Part shown: in pieces, positions 43,933 to 52,387 of the stretch
How positions within the stretch are numbered: the stretch's first letter is position 1
How the letters are laid out: each line of letters starts with the position of its first letter
From: an uncultured Slackia sp.
GTDB lineage: Bacteria > Actinomycetota > Coriobacteriia > Coriobacteriales > Eggerthellaceae
Reading direction: 5' to 3'
NCBI RefSeq assembly: GCF_934630525.1
Contig: NZ_CAKTVX010000002.1
Location: forward strand, 248,001 to 312,000
DNA: 64,000 nucleotides
Notes under the pieces: generated by a model
The model's database searches: none
Told to the model about the DNA's origin: nothing
Seen by the model: the letters and a program-made list of their open reading frames with translations, nothing else
Made by a program: the position numbers and the translations under genes

Positions 43933-45402
43933 TTACTCTCCAGGGGCCACGTCGTTTGTGGTAAGGCCCGCATTCGCCACCAGGGCATCGTAGCTTTTCG
44001 GCGCCGGCGAATTGCTTGCCGCGCCCAGCTTCAAGTTGCTCGACTGGGCCTGCGGAATTTCGGCCGTGGTGTCGTTGGGGTCGAGGCCCGCATCGACTCG
44101 GCACATCATATCGCGCCATTCGTTGAACATGGGGCACGCGTAGCTCACGCCGCCTTCTGTAAACGAATAGCTGGGGCACACCGCCGAATACAAGGTGAGG
44201 TCTGTCGCTTGGAACTGCTGCGCCAGAGCCACGATGTCGGTAACCGACAAGTCGGTGCTAATGCTCGACGCGAGCGAGCTCACAAGGCCCGGCAACTGCC
44301 CCGGGGGCGAGGCGAGCACCTGTTTGATGACGCCCCGCACCACCAAGCGCTGCGCCTGGGCGCGACCGAAATCGCCGCCCGAAACGTTGTAGCGCTCGCG
44401 AGCGAAGGCAAGGGCCTGCGCGCCGTTCAAGCGCTGGTTGCCGGCGCTGAACGACATGCCGCCGTTGCCCACGTCGAAGCTTTCGGGAACGTCGACCCAA
44501 ATGCCGCCAAGCTCGTCGACCACGCGTTGCAGGCCATCGAAGTGCACCTCGCAGTAATGCGTGATGGGCACGCCCGCGAACGTCGAAACAGCATCGACCG
44601 CGCCCGACGCGCCGCCGAACGAGTACGCCGCGTTGATTTTCTGCCTTCCCTGGCCCTCGATGGTCACCATGGTGTCGCGAGGGATGGAGACGAGGTCGAC
44701 CTGGCCTTTGTCGGGGTCGATGCGCGCGAGCATGGTCACGTCGCTTCGACTGGCGGTTTCACCATCGTCGCGCGAGTCGCTGCCCAAAATGAGCATGTAG
44801 AACGCGGTGCTTTCCTCGGTGGCCGATTCGCTCGCCGATGCAGGCTGCAGCACTTCTTTGAGCTCGGCTTCTTCCTGCTTATCGTCGAAGCCCATCGACG
44901 TGTTGAGCGAGCTTACGTACGCGGCGAGCGCGATGCTGCTGCCCACGATAAGCGTGAACAGCACCGCGAACACGATGAGCGCGATGCGGCGGCCCTTGTG
45001 GCGCTTTTTGCGCACGCGGCGCACGCCGTCGCGCTCGGTCGCGTTGCCGTCGAGGCCAGCGTCGAAGTCGGTGCCAAAGCCGTCGCCCGCGCCCGCGTGG
45101 AAGCCCTCGTGGAACTGGTTCACGCTCGGCATGCGGCGCTGGTAAGCCGCGCCCGCAGCGCGATAGGCGCCCTGGCCATCTTTCTGCTGCCACTCAGGCT
45201 GAGGCCGCTCCTGCTGCTGCGAAAACGGCGAAGGGCCTTGGGGGCTGTAGCCTCGATTCTGCGAATCGCGCTCACCCGGCTGCTGCTGGGTGATAAGCGA
45301 CCGAACTGAATCGGCGACCAGGCTGCCCAGGTCTTCAGGCTTGGCGTGCAAGCCTTTCCGCGGAGGCAAAGGCGCGCCGCCATCGTTGGAATTATCCGAC
45401 AT
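43933..45402 (-). CDS. LytR-CpsA-Psr (LCP) family cell-wall polymer ligase
   Basis: A 489-residue membrane-anchored enzyme that attaches lipid-linked polymer to peptidoglycan. A long polar Gln/Pro/Gly-rich cytoplasmic N-terminus (1-125) ends in RRVRKKRHKGRR, then one helix (IALIVFAVLFTLIVGSSIAL) and the LCP domain: FYMLILGSDSRDD, ASRSDVTMLARIDP, LVSIPRDTMV, INAAYSFGGA, GAQALAFARERYNVSGGDFG and RAQAQRLVVRGV. It heads the cpsCDB operon. The ATG at 45402 (MSDNSNDG) is chosen; an ATG seven codons upstream is possible. Confidence 0.92.
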   Translation of the reverse strand: MSDNSNDGGAPLPPRKGLHAKPEDLGSLVADSVRSLITQQQPGERDSQNRGYSPQGPSPFSQQQERPQPEWQQKDGQGAYRAAGAAYQRRMPSVNQFHEGFHAGAGDGFGTDFDAGLDGNATERDGVRRVRKKRHKGRRIALIVFAVLFTLIVGSSIALAAYVSSLNTSMGFDDKQEEAELKEVLQPASASESATEESTAFYMLILGSDSRDDGETASRSDVTMLARIDPDKGQVDLVSIPRDTMVTIEGQGRQKINAAYSFGGASGAVDAVSTFAGVPITHYCEVHFDGLQRVVDELGGIWVDVPESFDVGNGGMSFSAGNQRLNGAQALAFARERYNVSGGDFGRAQAQRLVVRGVIKQVLASPPGQLPGLVSSLASSISTDLSVTDIVALAQQFQATDLTLYSAVCPSYSFTEGGVSYACPMFNEWRDMMCRVDAGLDPNDTTAEIPQAQSSNLKLGAASNSPAPKSYDALVANAGLTTNDVAPGE

Positions 45403-45472
45403 ACTCAGTTTCTTTCGTTGCATTCAAACGTCAAAAGCTCGCGCGCCATATTTGGCGCAAGCCCGAATATTC

Positions 45473-45501
45473 TATATATGCTCATGCTACCCGCGCAACA
45501 A
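45473..45501 (-). promoter_or_regulatory. Sigma-70-like promoter of the LCP-cpsCDB operon
   Basis: On the minus strand TTGTTG (45496-45501) and TATATA (45473-45478) are separated by exactly 17 bp. This is about 70-100 bp upstream of the LCP start in an otherwise GC-rich setting. Confidence 0.65.
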
Positions 45502-45578
45502 AAGAACGGGCTTACACATAAAAAGGGTGCTTTACGCACGATAGGCCGTGAGCAACGCGCCTGATGGCAGGCTCGCCT

Positions 45579-45592
45579 GTTGCGCAACTTTT
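45579..45592. promoter_or_regulatory. GTTGCGCAACTTTT motif upstream of the LCP operon
   Basis: A palindromic GTTGCGCAAC followed by TTTT lies about 80 bp upstream of the -35 of the LCP promoter. It is identical over 14 bases to the motif at 41538-41551. It is a candidate regulator-binding site for the capsule locus. Confidence 0.55.
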
Positions 45593-45827
45593 CTTGAAGT
45601 CGAAATGAGAGGCCCACCCCATATTGTTGAATGCGCACAAGCGCCAAAACCTGGTAAATAAGGGGCAATGGAGAAGCAAAGGTGCGGGAAAACCGCGGCT
45701 CGAGAGGCGCGAGTTCGTGCAGGCCAGCGGCTCGGCTCCCGCGCAGGCTGGCAGCGATGCTTGCCCTCTCCGGTGGCGCTATTGGCGCAGCGCGCTTGCC
45801 GATTTGGGGCTCGTGCAGGACGATTCC

Positions 45828-46079
45828 CTACTCCACGGTGCCGTAGGTGTAGCCCCAGCCGTGGCCGGCGATCGAGGAGTTCATCTGCTGGCACAAAGCG
45901 ATGCGCGTATACGCGCCTGGAGGCAACAGCTCCACGATTTCGCGCATGTCGGCGCACACATCGAACGTCTCCGCCGCCAGAATCACATCAAGCCGCTCAA
46001 CGATAGGCGTGTTCTTGAAGAGGTAATCCACAACGCGCTGCATTTCGCCATACGAATCGCTTCTCTCAAGCAAAGCCAT
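45828..46079 (-). CDS. Small conserved-looking protein of unknown function
   Basis: An 83-residue soluble protein, MALLERSDSYGEMQRVVDYL to GHGWGYTYGTVE, mixed alpha/beta with a Gly/Tyr-rich tail. I do not recognise a family. The ATG at 46079 has AAAGGA upstream, and the gene follows the homocysteine-methyltransferase-like gene by about 100 bp on the same strand, so the two may be cotranscribed. A palindrome CGGCAGGCCTGCCG (46161-46174) lies in the gap. Confidence 0.65.
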   Translation of the reverse strand: MALLERSDSYGEMQRVVDYLFKNTPIVERLDVILAAETFDVCADMREIVELLPPGAYTRIALCQQMNSSIAGHGWGYTYGTVE

Positions 46080-46182
46080 GCAGTGGTGTCCTTTCTTTAT
46101 ATCTACAACCTGCTGCCACCTGTTAAATGCTCGCAGCGTTAACACATCCCCAGCACATCCCGGCAGGCCTGCCGTCAAGCAA

Positions 46183-47115
46183 CTAGCGAATGCTGTCGAC
46201 GCCGAAAACGCCTGCGGCCAGAGCGCCCGTGTATGCGGGAGTCGCCTCGCCGCACGCACGCAGGAACTGAGCTCCCGCCGCGCGCAGAGCCACAGCCGCA
46301 TCGGCCATGAAATCGGGCAGCGCATAGGGGTTCTCGGGAATGGGCGCGCCGAGCGAAGCACGGCGTTTCTCGGCAGCGGTTGCCTGGCGCACGCTCACCT
46401 GCACCAAAATGGGTTTCAGGGTGGCGGCGGCAATCTCGCGCACCACTTCCGCAATCGCCTCGGGCGCGGCAGCGCTGCGAATGCCAATCACGTCGGCCTT
46501 CGTGAGCACCTCGATCGCTTCAGCGAGCGGCTTTCCGTCGAACTCGCCTTGCTCATTCACGTCGACCGACACGAACACCGGGCCCGCATACGCGCGACGC
46601 ACGCCCTCGATGCCGCACTGGACATCGGCCGCGCTGCGCAAGCCGTTCAGGAAAATGGCGTCGAAGCCCACGCCTTCGCTTTCCGCAAGAGAACCCATGG
46701 CTTCCTTGCCGCCCTCGACAAGCGCTCGCGCCGCACCTTCGTATTGCGCCGCGCACTGCTTCATCGACATCGCCGACATGGCGTCGAGCGGCAGCCCGCA
46801 CGGGCCAACTTCGCACAGCACATGCTGCGGAGCATTCGCGCGCGCATGGGCTATAGCCGCCTGGGCAAGTTCCTGGGCGCGATCTTCCATGCGCTTATGC
46901 GCCAGGCGCGCCTCGCAAATATCGGTTTCGGCAACCAAGCACTGCGCGCCCGCCATCGACTCCAGGCGCAGCACATCGCGCATAGTCTCTGGCTCAACCA
47001 AGCTCATATATTCAGCTTCGGTTTCCATGTCGACGCCTTGGTTCGCGAGCGCGAACGCGAGCGGGGCGGAAAGCACGAGCATGTCTTTGTGGAAACGCAA
47101 TTCGATATCGGCCAT
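46183..47115 (-). CDS. Homocysteine S-methyltransferase-like protein, zinc ligands apparently lost
   Basis: A 310-residue TIM-barrel-type protein resembling the N-terminal methyltransferase module of MetH and YitJ: LFHK-type start ADIELRFHKDMLVLSAPLAF, a ..LVAETDICEA.. block, CEVGPCGLPLDAM, FDAIFLNGLRSAADVQCGIE and a C-terminal FLRACGEATPAYTGAL. Active enzymes bind zinc with one Cys in a G-x-N-C motif and a Cys pair in GGCCGT; here LNG lacks Cys and the second site shows only one. It may be an altered or inactive paralogue. The start at 47115 has AAAGGGG upstream. Confidence 0.75.
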   Translation of the reverse strand: MADIELRFHKDMLVLSAPLAFALANQGVDMETEAEYMSLVEPETMRDVLRLESMAGAQCLVAETDICEARLAHKRMEDRAQELAQAAIAHARANAPQHVLCEVGPCGLPLDAMSAMSMKQCAAQYEGAARALVEGGKEAMGSLAESEGVGFDAIFLNGLRSAADVQCGIEGVRRAYAGPVFVSVDVNEQGEFDGKPLAEAIEVLTKADVIGIRSAAAPEAIAEVVREIAAATLKPILVQVSVRQATAAEKRRASLGAPIPENPYALPDFMADAAVALRAAGAQFLRACGEATPAYTGALAAGVFGVDSIR

Positions 47116-47396
47116 AAGAGCCCCTTTCGGACGTGGCGAACGCGGCGCGGAACACGGCAGAAGCGTGCACGACGCGGCTAATGCAATGCTCTGAGTATAG
47201 TTGCAACGCGGCGAACGGAGCGCCTGCAAGGGCCGCTTTCCCGAAAAGTGGCGCAAGCGCGCTTCATAAGTCAAGAAGTGGCTCAAAATGATGCTGCGGC
47301 AAACGGTCGTTTTGCAGCGGCGAACGGCGAAGCTTTTTAATGACGCTTCAAAAGCCCTTCACAAACGTATACACATTTTTAGGTTATGTCTAATTC

Positions 47397-47416
47397 ACCC
47401 TCATTGTGTGAGGTGC
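47397..47416 (+). repeat. Short partial copy of the small-RNA linker motif
   Basis: CCCTCATTGTGTGAGG resembles the conserved CCCCTCCTTGTGTGAGG of the two downstream RNA units and can form a small hairpin itself. It may be a degraded third copy or chance. Confidence 0.3.
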
Positions 47417-47519
47417 GATTTCATGGCTCCCATCAGGGCTTTTACGCCTTGTCGAGCACAGGTGCCCTGCGTACACAAGTCGTTCAAAACCGTCTCACAA
47501 CTTCTTGAAAACCCGTACC

Positions 47520-47697
47520 TATACTTTTGCCTTGCAAACGCGGGGTCCCCTTCCCAGTTTGCCTGCTACCCCAAAGCAGTACGTACCGGTGCACCTCCCA
47601 AAATCAAGCACCGTACACCCCCTCCTTGTGTGAGGCCCGGTTCCCCTCCGGGCCTCAAGTTCTCTCTTAGGCCCGCTCGTCCGAACGGGCCTTTTCC
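47520..47697 (+). ncRNA. Candidate structured small RNA A with intrinsic terminator
   Basis: A TATACT -10 (47520-47525) precedes a unit that folds into five consecutive stems: P1 GCAAAC/GTTTGC (47534/47557), P2 CTGCT/AGCAG (47563/47575), P3 GTACCGGTGC/GCACCGTAC with a bulged C (47583/47608), P4 TGAGGCCCGG/CCGGGCCTCA (47631/47648) and a terminator hairpin AGGCCCG/CGGGCCT (47669/47686) plus T4. The same five stems recur at 48295-48461 with different but complementary bases. Loops of P1 and P4 carry UCCCCU and the P3-P4 linker reads CCCCCUCCUUG, complementary to Shine-Dalgarno sequences. I know no named family that fits. Confidence 0.75.
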
Positions 47698-47818
47698 TTT
47701 TCCTGGGGACGAAACGAAAGCGGACCTTTGCAAAACAACCCTTGCAACGAACGTTCGCCATAATGGCGCGCAAACGCCGATCGCAATCACGAACGGTGCC
47801 GTTGCAGAAAATCTCAGG

Positions 47819-47860
47819 CATCGCCGCACACGCATCGCCGCACACGCATCGCCGTACGCT
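47819..47860. repeat. 14-bp tandem repeat, three copies
   Basis: CATCGCCGCACACG is repeated with a 14-bp period, the third copy changed in two positions. It lies between the two candidate small RNAs and has no evident function. Confidence 0.7.
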
Positions 47861-48287
47861 CATCGCAGTGCACGCAAATCGCGTTGAATCGGCCCCGTGA
47901 CACAAAAACACGCCCAAGAATCGCCAAAAAGATGCTCGGCCGGCTTCGTTATCCCAACTACGCGTTGTTGACCTGCGGTTTTTAGAAGAATTGAGCATTT
48001 TTAGTAATCAGATTCTCAATGCTGTGGCGCACATGGGCGCGTGAAAGCAGGCGCAGTTCATGCATATATGCAATTTCATCGCTTTCTTGCCACGTATTTT
48101 TTATTCTGTCCTTTTTTTCGACAGCATTCAGTTTCTTGAATTTTTCCTATAGGCGCTGCTTATATATTTCACTCGTAAAATTGAATGCATAAGCGCGGCT
48201 TATGGAATTTCCCGGAACGTAAGCTCGAAACTGTCCCGTTCCACAAACCATCCACTTCATGGTCACAACTTCTCAAATAGCGACCTG

Positions 48288-48461
48288 TATACTTTTGCCC
48301 TGCAAGCGAAAGGCTCCCCTCCTTTACTTGCCTGCTTCCCCAAAGCAGATTTTGAACCGACGCAATCTGACGCGTCGTTCATCCCCTCCTTGTGTGAGGC
48401 TCGGCTCCCCTCCGGGCCTCAATTTGTTTCTACAGCCCGCTCGACCGAGCGGGCTTTTTTG
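48288..48461 (+). ncRNA. Candidate structured small RNA B, paralogue of A
   Basis: TATACT (48288-48293) precedes stems matching those of unit A: P1 GCAAG/CTTGC (48302/48327) with inner AAAGG/CCTTT, P2 CTGCTT/AAGCAG (48332/48343), P3 GAACCGACGC/GCGTCGTTC with the same bulged C (48354/48372), P4 TGAGGCTCGG/CCGGGCCTCA (48395/48412) and a terminator AGCCCGCTC/GAGCGGGCT (48434/48447) with T6. Compared with A, P3 changes in three base pairs yet stays paired. Apical loops of P1 and P4 are both CUCCCCU. It lies 280 bp upstream of recN on the same strand and should end before it. Confidence 0.75.
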
Positions 48462-48741
48462 TTGCCCCGTTCCGCGCGAGAAACCGCGCTCGAGTTTCGC
48501 GCACAACCATGGCCCGCCTTCGCGCGCAAAGTTCGCCGCCACGTCACCCTGCGCCTCGCCCTTCCACCCTCGCTCGCGCGCGTCCCTCTCCTAGCGCCCA
48601 GCCGCCACGTCACCCCGCTCACGCACTTTCACCGTTTCCCTTTGGTTTTTGCACCAGACGCAACCTCCCACCCTAAGAGCCTATAATGGACGGCACCTGA
48701 CCGTCGCGGCGTGCGACGGCGCATTCGAGAAAGGTTTCGCC

Positions 48742-50424
48742 ATGCTCGACGAGCTCCACGTGCAAAATGTCGCCCTTATTCGCGAAGCGACGTTCGCGCC
48801 CGCGCCGGGCCTCACGGTGGTCACGGGCGAAACAGGCGCCGGCAAAACCGCGCTGCTTTCGGCGATCAAACTGCTCGTGGGCGAACGCGCCGACGCCTCT
48901 ACCGTGCGCGAGGGCGCGCAGGGCGCCGTGGTCGAGGGCCGCTTCTTCTTGCCCGCCGAAGCCGACGCCGACGACGCGAGCGACGGGCACATCGCATGCC
49001 GCAAGGTTTCCGCCGACGGGCGCAGCCGCGTGAGCATCGACGGCTCCATGTCCACCGTGCGCCAGCTTGCCGAACAGCTGGGCGCCACGGTAGATTTGTG
49101 CGGCCAGCACGAGCACCAGCACCTCTTGAAGCCCGCAAACCACGCCGCCATGCTCGACGCATGGGCGGGCGATGCAGCCGGAAACGCAAAAGCGGCCTAC
49201 ATCGAAGCCTTCAACGCCGAACAAGCCGCAGCAGCCGAGCTCGCCCGCATTCGCGAAGCTTCGCAGGCTTCCGCCGCGCAGCTCGAAGAGGCGCGCTTCA
49301 CGCTCGCCCGCATCGACGAGGCAAACCCCACGATCGACGAGTACGACGAACTTATGGCGGAACTCCCCAAAATCGAAAACGCCGAAGCTCTCGCCCAGGC
49401 AAGCGATGGCGCATACTGGGGCCTGTCGGGCGACGGAGGCGCGATTGAGGCCGTGAATTCGGCCATCGCCTCGCTTGAGTCGCTCACGGCGGCCGACGCC
49501 GCACTTGAACCCCTGGTTTCGTCGCTCACCGACGCTTCCTATATTCTCGAAGACGCATCGCGCGATTTGCGTGAGTACCGCGACGGCATCGACCACGACC
49601 CGCATGCCCTGGAGCGCCTGCAAGAGCGCGCAAGCGCCCTGCAGAGCCTTATGCGCGCCTTTGGGCCGCGAATGGAAGACGTTATTGAGCGTCGCGATGC
49701 TGCGGCCAAGCTCATCGAGTCGGTCGACGATTCCTCGCGCGTAATTGCCCAGGCCGAAACCGTTCACGCCACCGCCGAGGCGAAACTCGTCGAGGCCGCC
49801 AAGGCGTTCGACGACGCGCGCAAAACAGCCGCCCCGAAATTCGGCGAGCAGGTGAACGCGCACATGGCCCGCTTGGAGATGGGCGGCGCCGAGCTCATCG
49901 TGCACGTCGACCCCCTTGAGCGGGCGCAATGGACGCGCGCGGGGGCTTCGAAGGTCGAATTCATGTATCGCGCCGGCGCCGGCATGACGCCGCGCCCGCT
50001 TGCGCGCATTGCCTCGGGCGGCGAAGTGAGCCGCGTGATGCTCGCGTGCAAAGTCGTGCTGGGCGAAGCCGACGCGCGCGACACGCTCGTGTTCGACGAG
50101 GTCGATGCTGGCGTAGGCGGCTCGGTTGCGGTGGCGCTGGCCGCCGTGCTGGCCGATTTGGCGAAAACGCACCAGGTAATCGTCGTAACGCACCTCGCCC
50201 AGGTGGCCGTGCGCGGCGAGCGCCATTTCATGGTGAAGAAAACCGCGGGAGCGACCGGCGACGAAAACGAAGGCGCAAACGCCGCCGAGGCCGCGATTCC
50301 CGAGACCACGCTCTACGAACTGAGCGAAGACGAGCGCGTTCGCGAAATCGCCCGCATGCTTTCGGGCGATGCAAGCGAGGCCTCACTTGCCCACGCAAAA
50401 GAAATGCTCAAAAACGCGCGATAG
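48742..50424 (+). CDS. recN: DNA repair protein RecN
   Basis: A 560-residue SMC-like ATPase for double-strand-break repair. The N-terminus MLDELHVQNVALIREATFAP leads to Walker A VVTGETGAGKTALL; a coiled-coil middle follows (about 150-350, Ala/Glu-rich); the C-terminus has IASGGEVSRVMLACKVVLGE, Walker B LVFDEVDAGVGG and VVTHLAQVAVRGERHFMVKK. The ATG at 48742 with GAGAAAGG upstream gives the family's normal N-terminus. Together with addA, addB, vsr and the glycosylase fusion it makes this end of the window rich in repair genes. Confidence 0.95.
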   Translation: MLDELHVQNVALIREATFAPAPGLTVVTGETGAGKTALLSAIKLLVGERADASTVREGAQGAVVEGRFFLPAEADADDASDGHIACRKVSADGRSRVSIDGSMSTVRQLAEQLGATVDLCGQHEHQHLLKPANHAAMLDAWAGDAAGNAKAAYIEAFNAEQAAAAELARIREASQASAAQLEEARFTLARIDEANPTIDEYDELMAELPKIENAEALAQASDGAYWGLSGDGGAIEAVNSAIASLESLTAADAALEPLVSSLTDASYILEDASRDLREYRDGIDHDPHALERLQERASALQSLMRAFGPRMEDVIERRDAAAKLIESVDDSSRVIAQAETVHATAEAKLVEAAKAFDDARKTAAPKFGEQVNAHMARLEMGGAELIVHVDPLERAQWTRAGASKVEFMYRAGAGMTPRPLARIASGGEVSRVMLACKVVLGEADARDTLVFDEVDAGVGGSVAVALAAVLADLAKTHQVIVVTHLAQVAVRGERHFMVKKTAGATGDENEGANAAEAAIPETTLYELSEDERVREIARMLSGDASEASLAHAKEMLKNAR

Positions 50425-50903
50425 CAAGGACAACACGCAAACCCGCACGTACCGCCAAACGATTGAGTTCGCTCGGCATGTTGGCAAGAATCGCGTCGAT
50501 TAGGCCGGGTTGCAACGTTTTATACGCCACGTGACAAGAATCGCGACGATTAGGTAATTTTCATCGGCGGCAGAAGCCAACAACAGGCCGCTTTTTTCGC
50601 CTTCTCTTTATCGTCTCAAGAAAACCCCGGGTCACATTCGGCCAGGTTCTTTTCCATTGCCTCAAAAGGCTCTTTTAAACCGAAATCCCGGTTCAAGCAC
50701 AGTGCAATTCGACCTAATCGTGGCATTTTTTGACAGAAGAGTTCGCGCTGGCCCACAGGGCCGCTTTCCCAAAAATACGTCATTCGACGGTCGCATTCTT
50801 TGGATTCTTTTGTTAGCATTGGTTAAGTTTGTTTCCGATAGCAAACTTAACCGTTATGAAAGGGCCGCAACGAGCGCCCCTACAACCGACCGAAAGGCCA
50901 GCT
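50425..50903. other. 480-bp gap after recN with a repeated 20-bp motif
   Basis: Two copies of CAAGAATCGCGWCGATTAGG lie at 50485-50504 and 50535-50554, exactly 50 bp apart. The core AATCG-NNN-CGATT is an inverted repeat, so they look like paired protein-binding sites or short hairpins. The rest is AT-rich with no coding signal until the DUF454 gene. Confidence 0.6.
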
Positions 50904-51335
50904 GTGAAAAGAATCTTCTTCCTCGTTATCGCTTGGATAAGCCTCGCCCTTGGGTGCATCGGCGTATTCGTTCCCCTGCTACCCACAACGCCCCTTGTGC
51001 TTTTGGCGACGTTCCTGTTCGCGAAAAGCTCGCCGCGGCTGCATGCCTGGATTTGCAAAACCCGCGTATACGGCGCGTACGTCAAACCGTTCAAGGAGCG
51101 CGGAGGCATCACGCTTGCGCGCAAACTTCAGATGCTCGGCCTTTCGTATGCCGTCATGGGCGTGAGCGCGTTCTTCATGCGCAACATCATTGCATGGGCA
51201 GCCCTGGGCGTGATGGCCCTGTTCCTTGCGTGGCTTTTGGCCGTTCGCATTCCTACGATTTCTAGCGAGAAAGAAGCAGCTGCCAACTACTCCACCGCGA
51301 CGATGCGTCCGTCGGACGAGATTACGTCGATCTGA
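50904..51335 (+). CDS. YbaN-like DUF454 family membrane protein
   Basis: A 143-residue small membrane protein with the DUF454 signature: KRIFFLVIAWISLALGCIGV, then VPLLPTTPLVLLATFLFAKS, SSPRLHAWI and a pair of C-terminal hydrophobic segments (LSYAVMGVSAFFM, WAALGVMALFLAWLLAVRIP). Function is unknown. The GTG at 50904 with GAAAGG upstream fits the usual MKRI start; an ATG at 50856 would add 16 residues. Its 3' end overlaps the convergent ferredoxin gene by 49 bp. Confidence 0.85.
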   Translation: MKRIFFLVIAWISLALGCIGVFVPLLPTTPLVLLATFLFAKSSPRLHAWICKTRVYGAYVKPFKERGGITLARKLQMLGLSYAVMGVSAFFMRNIIAWAALGVMALFLAWLLAVRIPTISSEKEAAANYSTATMRPSDEITSI

Positions 51336-52174
51336 ACAGGGATACCCGCAGCGCCAGCAACGCCGCCCGCAACGCTACCAGAACCAACAGCGCCACCATT
51401 GCCAGAGCCGTTCTGAGAGCTTGCGATTGCCACCGCGCGGCGCGCGGCCTGCTCAAGACCGCCGCAGCACGGCACCTGCATGCGTGCGACGCGAACGCTT
51501 CGCACGTTGTTCGCAGCGATGATCTGTGCAAGCTTCTCGGTATAGTCAACGCCATCGAGTTTCGGGCAGCCAATTAGGCACACGCGGCCCTTCAGGAAGT
51601 CTTCGTGGAAGGCGCCATAAGCGAATGCCGTGCAATCGGCGGCCACGAGCAAATCGCAGCCTTGGAAATACGGGGCATTCACAGGCGCGAGCTTTATCTG
51701 AATAGGCCAATTCGACAGGCGCGCAGGAACGTTCACCACCGTGGGAACGCCACCCACAGGCGCCGGAAACGGGTTTTCGGCCGAAAGCGCATTCGAAGCG
51801 CTGTTCTCGCCATGAGCAGGAGCGGCTTGGCCGCTTCCCGACGCCACGCTCGGCTCGACTTCGCGCACGATCGCTTTCGCCATGGAGCCAGGGCAGCCGC
51901 CCGCGGGCATGCTCGCATGAATCTCGGCCTGCGCGCGGCGCATCTTTTCGGCAATCACGGCCGCTTCATCGTAGGCAGCCGCCTCGCGCTCGATGAATTC
52001 GATGGCATCTTCGGGGCACGCAGGCAAGCAATCGCCCAGCCCGTCGCAATAATCGTCGCGCAGAAGGCGCGCCTTGCCGCCCACCAGGCCAATCGCACCC
52101 TCGTGGCACGCATGCACGCACAAGCCGCAGCCCGTGCACTTCTCTTCATCAATATGGATCACACGTCGCTTCAT
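51287..52174 (-). CDS. 4Fe-4S ferredoxin-type protein of the CDGLGxC family
   Basis: A 295-residue protein with an N-terminal two-cluster ferredoxin domain, CTGCGLCVHACHEGA and CDGLGDCLPACPEDA. A Gly/Ala-rich linker with a CPGS motif and a C-terminal domain follow, in which DLLVAADCTAFAYGAFHEDF, LIGCPKLDG and MQVPCCGGLEQAARRAV are conserved, the latter Cys possibly binding another cofactor. Such proteins are common in strict anaerobes, often near hybrid-cluster protein genes; the partner here is unknown. The tail after 260 is low-complexity Gly/Ala/Ser. Confidence 0.85.
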   Translation of the reverse strand: MKRRVIHIDEEKCTGCGLCVHACHEGAIGLVGGKARLLRDDYCDGLGDCLPACPEDAIEFIEREAAAYDEAAVIAEKMRRAQAEIHASMPAGGCPGSMAKAIVREVEPSVASGSGQAAPAHGENSASNALSAENPFPAPVGGVPTVVNVPARLSNWPIQIKLAPVNAPYFQGCDLLVAADCTAFAYGAFHEDFLKGRVCLIGCPKLDGVDYTEKLAQIIAANNVRSVRVARMQVPCCGGLEQAARRAVAIASSQNGSGNGGAVGSGSVAGGVAGAAGIPVQIDVISSDGRIVAVE

Positions 52175-52387
52175 ACGACCCCCTTCGTTTTTTTTTGCGA
52201 GCGCATACTAGCACCGCGCCCGACCGGTGGCAAGAATATGTTACTTATACGATATCAATTTAAGAAAAAAATACGCTTACGGCATAAGCGGTGGCGGCCC
52301 TTTGTCGATTCGGCCCCGCACGTGCCCAAGCAACGCTGCGAGACGTATGATATCTACGAACGAAATTACCCGCGCGAAGGGGCCTCA

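Noticed and set aside
45405..45668. An 87-codon minus-strand frame upstream of the LCP gene
   Set aside because: It covers the promoter and palindrome region, overlaps the LCP start and shows no domain.
47520..48461. Protein-coding reading of the two repeated units
   Set aside because: Open frames across them are short, differ between copies and break at stem positions, while base pairing is kept.
51605..52387. N-terminal 261-codon extension of the glycosylase-epimerase fusion
   Set aside because: It is antisense to the ferredoxin gene for most of its length, and the ATG at 52388 has a good ribosome site and the family's normal N-terminus.
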